Shown: positions 5,543 through 7,073 of the stretch, in pieces
Position numbering within the stretch: the stretch's first letter is position 1
How the letters are laid out: each line of letters starts with the position of its first letter
Origin: DATIBL01 sp035457505
GTDB taxonomy: Bacteria > Patescibacteriota > Minisyncoccia > Phycocordibacterales > UBA6899
DNA: 7,073 nt
Reading direction: 5' to 3'
Assembly: GCA_035457505.1 (NCBI GenBank)
Contig: DATIBL010000121.1
Location: 1 to 7,073, forward strand
The notes under the pieces: model-generated
Told to the model about the DNA's origin: nothing
Seen by the model: the letters and a program-made list of their open reading frames with translations, nothing else
The model's database searches: none
Program-made: the position numbers and the translations under genes

Positions 5543-5558
5543 ATACAAAGGAAAACTC

Positions 5559-5582
5559 GATGTAAAATAGCACATTTACATC
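5559..5582. promoter_or_regulatory. Operator-like palindrome over both the ABC transporter and ssrA promoters
   Basis: GATGTAAA (5559-5566) and TTTACATC (5575-5582) are perfect 8-bp inverted arms with an 8-base spacer. One arm overlaps the ABC transporter -10 (5564-5569) and the other overlaps the ssrA -35 (5575-5580). The geometry fits a dimeric helix-turn-helix regulator, but I cannot name one. Part of the symmetry could simply reflect the two promoter boxes. Confidence 0.5.
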
Positions 5583-5592
5583 ACTTCGTCAA
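5564..5592 (-). promoter_or_regulatory. ABC transporter promoter
   Basis: On the minus strand TTGACG (5592-5587), a 17-bp spacer and TATTTT (5569-5564) with extended TGC are present. The predicted start is about 5557, giving a leader of roughly 53 bases. The ssrA -35 lies inside this spacer. Confidence 0.7.
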
Positions 5593-5603
5593 TGTGTTAT
5601 ACT
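5575..5603 (+). promoter_or_regulatory. ssrA promoter
   Basis: TTTACA (5575-5580), a 17-bp spacer and TATACT (5598-5603) with extended TGT are present. This is one of the strongest promoters in the window, as expected for tmRNA. The predicted start near 5610 leaves a leader of about 15 bases for RNase P to remove. Confidence 0.75.
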
Positions 5604-5624
5604 CAAACCGTTCTCTGAAAATCT

Positions 5625-6013
5625 GGGGATGATCGGCATCGACGAGAGGATTCGGTCTCGTGATGCGCGGCGTCGAGCATGTCCATGCGCTCGTAAATCT
5701 TATGGACACACCACAAGTGCAAAAAACAAAAGCACTGGCGTTGCGTCGCCCTACATGGGCAACCTCGCTTTCGCCTACGCATAACGCCTAGGCGGCGCGT
5801 TCTCTGGAGTATGTCTGTCGTGCTGGAGAATGTGTTATATCGATCAGGCTCGCGTTCCATGCGCCCCGCATGAAACGCTAAACTACGGGGATCAGAGATG
5901 AGAGATTTCGTTCGCTTCGCCCTCTTGTCTCGAAACACCCAAGCGAACTACGCGCCGTAGACCCATCATGATTCCCCTCCCGGACGGGGGTTCGATTCCC
6001 CCCATCTCCACCA
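5625..6013 (+). ncRNA. ssrA: tmRNA (transfer-messenger RNA), standard one-piece form
   Basis: tmRNA is charged with alanine, enters stalled ribosomes with SmpB and encodes a short degradation tag. The ends form a tRNA-like domain. GGGGATG (5625-5631) pairs with CATCTCC (6003-6009), including the G·U third pair recognised by alanyl-tRNA synthetase. Discriminator A6010 and an encoded CCA (6011-6013) follow. The T arm is GGGGG-TTCGATT-CCCCC (5986-6002). Pseudoknot 1 is clear: CGAGC (5674-5678) pairs with GCTCG (5689-5693), and TGTCCAT (5680-5686) pairs with ATGGACA (5702-5708). The tag frame is at 5719-5784, and its stop codon lies in the loop of helix 5, formed by CGCCTA (5772-5777) and TAGGCG (5789-5794). 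I did not map the later pseudoknots. A terminator follows at once. Confidence 0.95.
5719..5784 (+). other. tmRNA tag reading frame, 21 residues plus UAA
   Basis: The frame starts at resume codon GCA (Ala). It is preceded by CAAGT, so the -4 position is A as in many tmRNAs. The peptide starts AKNKSTGVAS and ends LAFAYA before TAA at 5782-5784. The stop codon in the helix 5 loop supports this frame. The usual C-terminus is ALAA; here it is Ala-Tyr-Ala. The next frame to the right, starting GCACTG at 5732, ends in TAG at 5789 and gives an unlikely Arg/Trp-rich peptide. The resume position is inferred and not proven. Confidence 0.7.
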
Positions 6014-6016
6014 GTT

Positions 6017-6046
6017 GAAAAATCCGCCCCGCAAGGGCGATTTTTC
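6017..6046 (+). terminator. ssrA intrinsic terminator
   Basis: GAAAAAT and CGCCC (with one bulged C between them) pair with GGGCG and ATTTTTC around loop CGCAA, and the T5 run is at 6041-6045. It starts four bases after the mature CCA end. A-tract and T-tract pair, so it could also work in the other direction. Confidence 0.85.
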
Positions 6047-6048
6047 TT

Positions 6049-6096
6049 TGGTGGAGATGAGCGAGCAAACGGCTTTGCTCGCGTGGGGGAATCGAA
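6049..6096 (-). repeat. Inverted, interrupted copy of the last 23 bases of ssrA
   Basis: TGGTGGAGATG (6049-6059) is the exact reverse complement of 6003-6013. GGGGGAATCGAA (6085-6096) is the exact reverse complement of 5991-6002. These two ssrA blocks are contiguous in the gene, and in the copy they keep their order but are split by 25 bases (6060-6084). The copied part is the 3' half of the T arm, the acceptor strand and CCA. Confidence 0.75.
6061..6082. repeat. Perfect 9-bp hairpin inserted in the inverted ssrA copy
   Basis: GCGAGCAAA (6061-6069) and TTTGCTCGC (6074-6082) form a perfect stem around CGGC. It accounts for almost all of the 25 bases that split the inverted ssrA fragment. No T-run follows (GTGGGGG), so it is not a terminator. 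Confidence 0.7.
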
Positions 6097-6105
6097 AAGC
6101 GGAGT
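6070..6105 (+). repeat. Degenerate direct repeat, copy A
   Basis: The pattern is CGGCTTT-x-CTCGCG-x-GGGGG, then ATCGAAA, GCG and AGT. It matches 6235-6272 with few substitutions and small length changes. Copy A includes the right half of the hairpin and the T-arm-like part of the inverted ssrA fragment. Confidence 0.6.
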
Positions 6106-6176
6106 CATGTTTTTTCAGCAGAAAAAACAGACGAGCTGGGGTCGAGAAAATTGTGAGCGGCGGCGAACAATTATTC

Positions 6177-6189
6177 GTGACCGATTCCC
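6177..6189 (+). repeat. Short direct repeat GTGACCGATTCCC, copy 1
   Basis: This 13-base word recurs exactly at 6215-6227. Between them ATTCGTGATTCC (6194-6205) looks like a degraded middle unit. CGATTCCCC (6182-6190 includes this word) also occurs in the ssrA T arm, in the same orientation. Confidence 0.55.
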
Positions 6190-6214
6190 CATGATTCGTG
6201 ATTCCAATTCTTTT

Positions 6215-6227
6215 GTGACCGATTCCC
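6215..6227 (+). repeat. Short direct repeat GTGACCGATTCCC, copy 2
   Basis: This is the exact second copy of the 13-base word at 6177-6189, 38 bases downstream. It lies just before degenerate repeat copy B. No coding function is seen in this stretch. Confidence 0.55.
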
Positions 6228-6234
6228 GCATCGC

Positions 6235-6272
6235 CGGCTTTACTCGCGCGGGGGGGGGGATCGAAAGCGAGT
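6235..6272 (+). repeat. Degenerate direct repeat, copy B, with G10 tract
   Basis: CGGCTTTACTCGCGC is followed by a run of ten G (6250-6259), then ATCGAAAGCGAGT. Its partner, copy A at 6070-6105, has only five G. The left hairpin arm present before copy A is missing here. The region 6014-6313 holds these repeats and the ssrA terminator, and I see no credible gene in it. Confidence 0.6.
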
Positions 6273-6313
6273 ACAGAGTATCTCGTTCAGCAGAACCGGA
6301 CGCACGAGCGTGG

Positions 6314-6562
6314 TCAGGCGGACTTCCCTTCGACCTCTGCTTTCTTCGCTACTAAAAAGATGTACGCGATCTCCAAAATCCCTATCGTGTTCACGATGAG
6401 TAGTGCGACAAACCACCCCTTGTGTGAAAGGCGCGCAGCCTTCCACAGTGCAATGCCTTTCCAGACAGTACTCCAGATCATGAGACTGATAATAATCACA
6501 ACCATGAGCTCCACGGGGACGGAATCAGTAAAGTGCCCAAAGTTATATATGAGTTCATTCAT
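6314..6562 (-). CDS. DUF5652-like small membrane protein, 82 residues
   Basis: The function is unknown. Two membrane helices (about 17-34 and 50-70) flank a short basic, Trp-rich cytosolic loop: WKGIALWKAARLSHKGWF (34-51). The second helix contains NTIGILEIAYIF (58-69). This pattern of Trp-Lys-Gly, Ala-Ala-Arg, Lys-Gly-Trp-Phe and Asn-Thr-x-Gly-Ile-Leu-Glu is what I recall of the DUF5652 family, which is frequent in Patescibacteria. That assignment is from memory and not from a search. The tail is charged (KKAEVEGKS). The ATG at 6562 has no Shine-Dalgarno site but a -10 box directly upstream, so the mRNA is predicted leaderless. No clear terminator follows the stop codon; the gene faces the repeat region after ssrA. 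Confidence 0.8.
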   Translation of the reverse strand: MNELIYNFGHFTDSVPVELMVVIIISLMIWSTVWKGIALWKAARLSHKGWFVALLIVNTIGILEIAYIFLVAKKAEVEGKSA

Positions 6563-6568
6563 TACTCT

Positions 6569-6576
6569 ATAATATA
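6569..6576 (-). promoter_or_regulatory. -10 region of the DUF5652-like gene, predicted leaderless
   Basis: On the minus strand the sequence TATATTAT (6576-6569) contains TATATT and TATTAT, both good -10 boxes, preceded by GTG. Only six to eight bases separate it from the ATG at 6562. No clear -35 and no Shine-Dalgarno site are visible. Confidence 0.5.
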
Positions 6577-6676
6577 CACCCGATGAAATGACTCACGAGA
6601 GCCACTCCCCTCCCGAAGTGGGTCATGAAGGTACCAATAGCGCCGAACTGGCAACCATCTAACCAAACGTAACCCA

Positions 6677-6705
6677 TTGACAACACAAGTATTATATGCT
6701 ATCAT
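6677..6705 (+). promoter_or_regulatory. Strong promoter of the last gene
   Basis: A perfect TTGACA (6677-6682), a 17-bp spacer and TATCAT (6700-6705) with extended TGC are present. The predicted start is about 6712, which excludes the in-frame ATG at 6709 as a start codon and leaves a leader of about 40 bases. Confidence 0.75.
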
Positions 6706-6750
6706 TGGATGAGAATCACTCTTCGAAAACGGCCCTACATGGAGGCAGTC

Positions 6751-7073
6751 ATGCGGAAAATGAAGCACACAATTGCGGGAAAGATGAGCCATGAAGATTT
6801 CGCTACTGCACTTCTCATGCAGTACGGACTCTCGATTCCAATTCGTGGAGGAAATGATCTTCCTGTTAAAGTAAGCGCGGTCAGCGTCAACCACGCGGAT
6901 GACGACTCATTTTTCTTCGTCTGTCGGCCGGAACACTGCGGCCCGGAAGGCGGAATGCCCGATGTTCTTTTCGGACGGTATTCGTTCGCGACTCATCGTG
7001 GCGTCCTCGATCCGGATAAGGATTTCGTGACCGTCACATCCCTCGACGCTCCAAGCCGCCGGAAAAAGAAGTA
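6751..7073 (+). CDS. Hypothetical protein, at least 107 residues (reaches the window edge)
   Basis: No family is recognised. The product starts MRKMKHTIAGKMSHEDFATALLMQ and appears soluble. Residues 38-46 (LPVKVSAVS) and 54-59 (FFFVCR) read as beta strands. Two Cys in CRPEHC (58-63) could be a small metal or redox site, but no second pair is seen. The C-terminus is basic (SRRKKK). After residue 107 the window ends in TA, so the next codon is probably TAA or TAG and the protein probably stops there. The start at 6751 is chosen because GGAGG lies five bases upstream. In-frame ATGs at 6709 and 6739 lack a suitable site, and 6709 lies upstream of the predicted transcript start. It is divergent from the DUF5652-like gene. 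Confidence 0.7.
   Translation, partial: MRKMKHTIAGKMSHEDFATALLMQYGLSIPIRGGNDLPVKVSAVSVNHADDDSFFFVCRPEHCGPEGGMPDVLFGRYSFATHRGVLDPDKDFVTVTSLDAPSRRKKK

Noticed and set aside
6003..6059. Integrated mobile element with attL and attR at ssrA
   Set aside because: The ssrA 3' copy is inverted and lies only 35 bases away. A standard integration gives a direct repeat at the far end of an element, and no integrase is present here.
5878..6108. Minus-strand open frame with a GGDGGNRTPV peptide, sometimes seen in databases
   Set aside because: That peptide is simply the reverse complement of the tmRNA T arm and acceptor end, which produces the same false protein in many annotations.
6049..6272. CRISPR array
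   Set aside because: The repeats are few, degenerate and unevenly spaced, and there is no cas gene in the window.
6083..6355. Plus-strand open frame of 90 codons after ssrA
   Set aside because: It runs through the inverted ssrA fragment, the short repeats and the G10 tract, has no Shine-Dalgarno site and overlaps the end of the DUF5652-like gene.
6562..6894. Minus-strand open frame of 110 codons opposite the last gene
   Set aside because: The plus-strand gene from 6751 has a strong promoter and a good Shine-Dalgarno site, whereas this frame has neither, and its start lies inside that gene.

Overview
The window looks like a stretch of a bacterial chromosome, most likely from the Patescibacteria / Candidate Phyla Radiation (Parcubacteria-like). 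This placement is an inference. It rests on a DUF5652-like two-helix membrane protein, short genes with short spacers, many small orphan membrane proteins, and the style of the FtsH and SmpB sequences. There is no rRNA, tRNA or transposase in the window to settle the taxonomy.

Layout. Positions 1-575 (minus) hold the first third of ftsH, cut off by the window edge. Next on the minus strand are an orphan 142-residue soluble protein (736-1164) and an orphan 125-residue membrane protein (1341-1718). The latter is divergent from smpB (1835-2278, plus). Downstream of smpB are three small three-helix membrane proteins on the plus strand (2351-2653, 2819-3103, 3266-3574). The first two are paralogues, and each sits behind an almost identical promoter and hairpin leader. 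A 622-residue ABC exporter half-transporter (3636-5504, minus) converges on the third, with a shared bidirectional terminator between them. Next comes ssrA, the tmRNA gene (5625-6013, plus). After its terminator lies about 300 bp without a credible gene. That stretch contains an inverted partial copy of the ssrA 3' end, a perfect hairpin, degenerate repeats and a G10 run. The window ends with a DUF5652-like gene (6314-6562, minus) and a divergent orphan gene (6751 to the edge, plus).

How the genes work together. smpB and ssrA encode the two partners of trans-translation, which rescues stalled ribosomes. FtsH is a membrane protease family known to degrade some tmRNA-tagged proteins. Rescue and disposal functions therefore lie within about 6 kb, although they are not an operon. 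The predicted tmRNA tag ends in Ala-Tyr-Ala rather than the usual Leu-Ala-Ala.

Regulation visible in the sequence. Most genes have their own promoter, and many of these have a TGn extended -10. ftsH, smpB and the DUF5652-like gene have a -10 box so close to the start codon that their mRNAs should be leaderless. Most of the other genes have a clear Shine-Dalgarno site. The ABC transporter and ssrA promoters interlock over one 24-bp palindrome, so they probably compete. The paralogue leaders have a Shine-Dalgarno site that can be trapped in one of two mutually exclusive hairpins. These three regulatory arrangements and the rearranged ssrA downstream region are the most interesting parts of the window.
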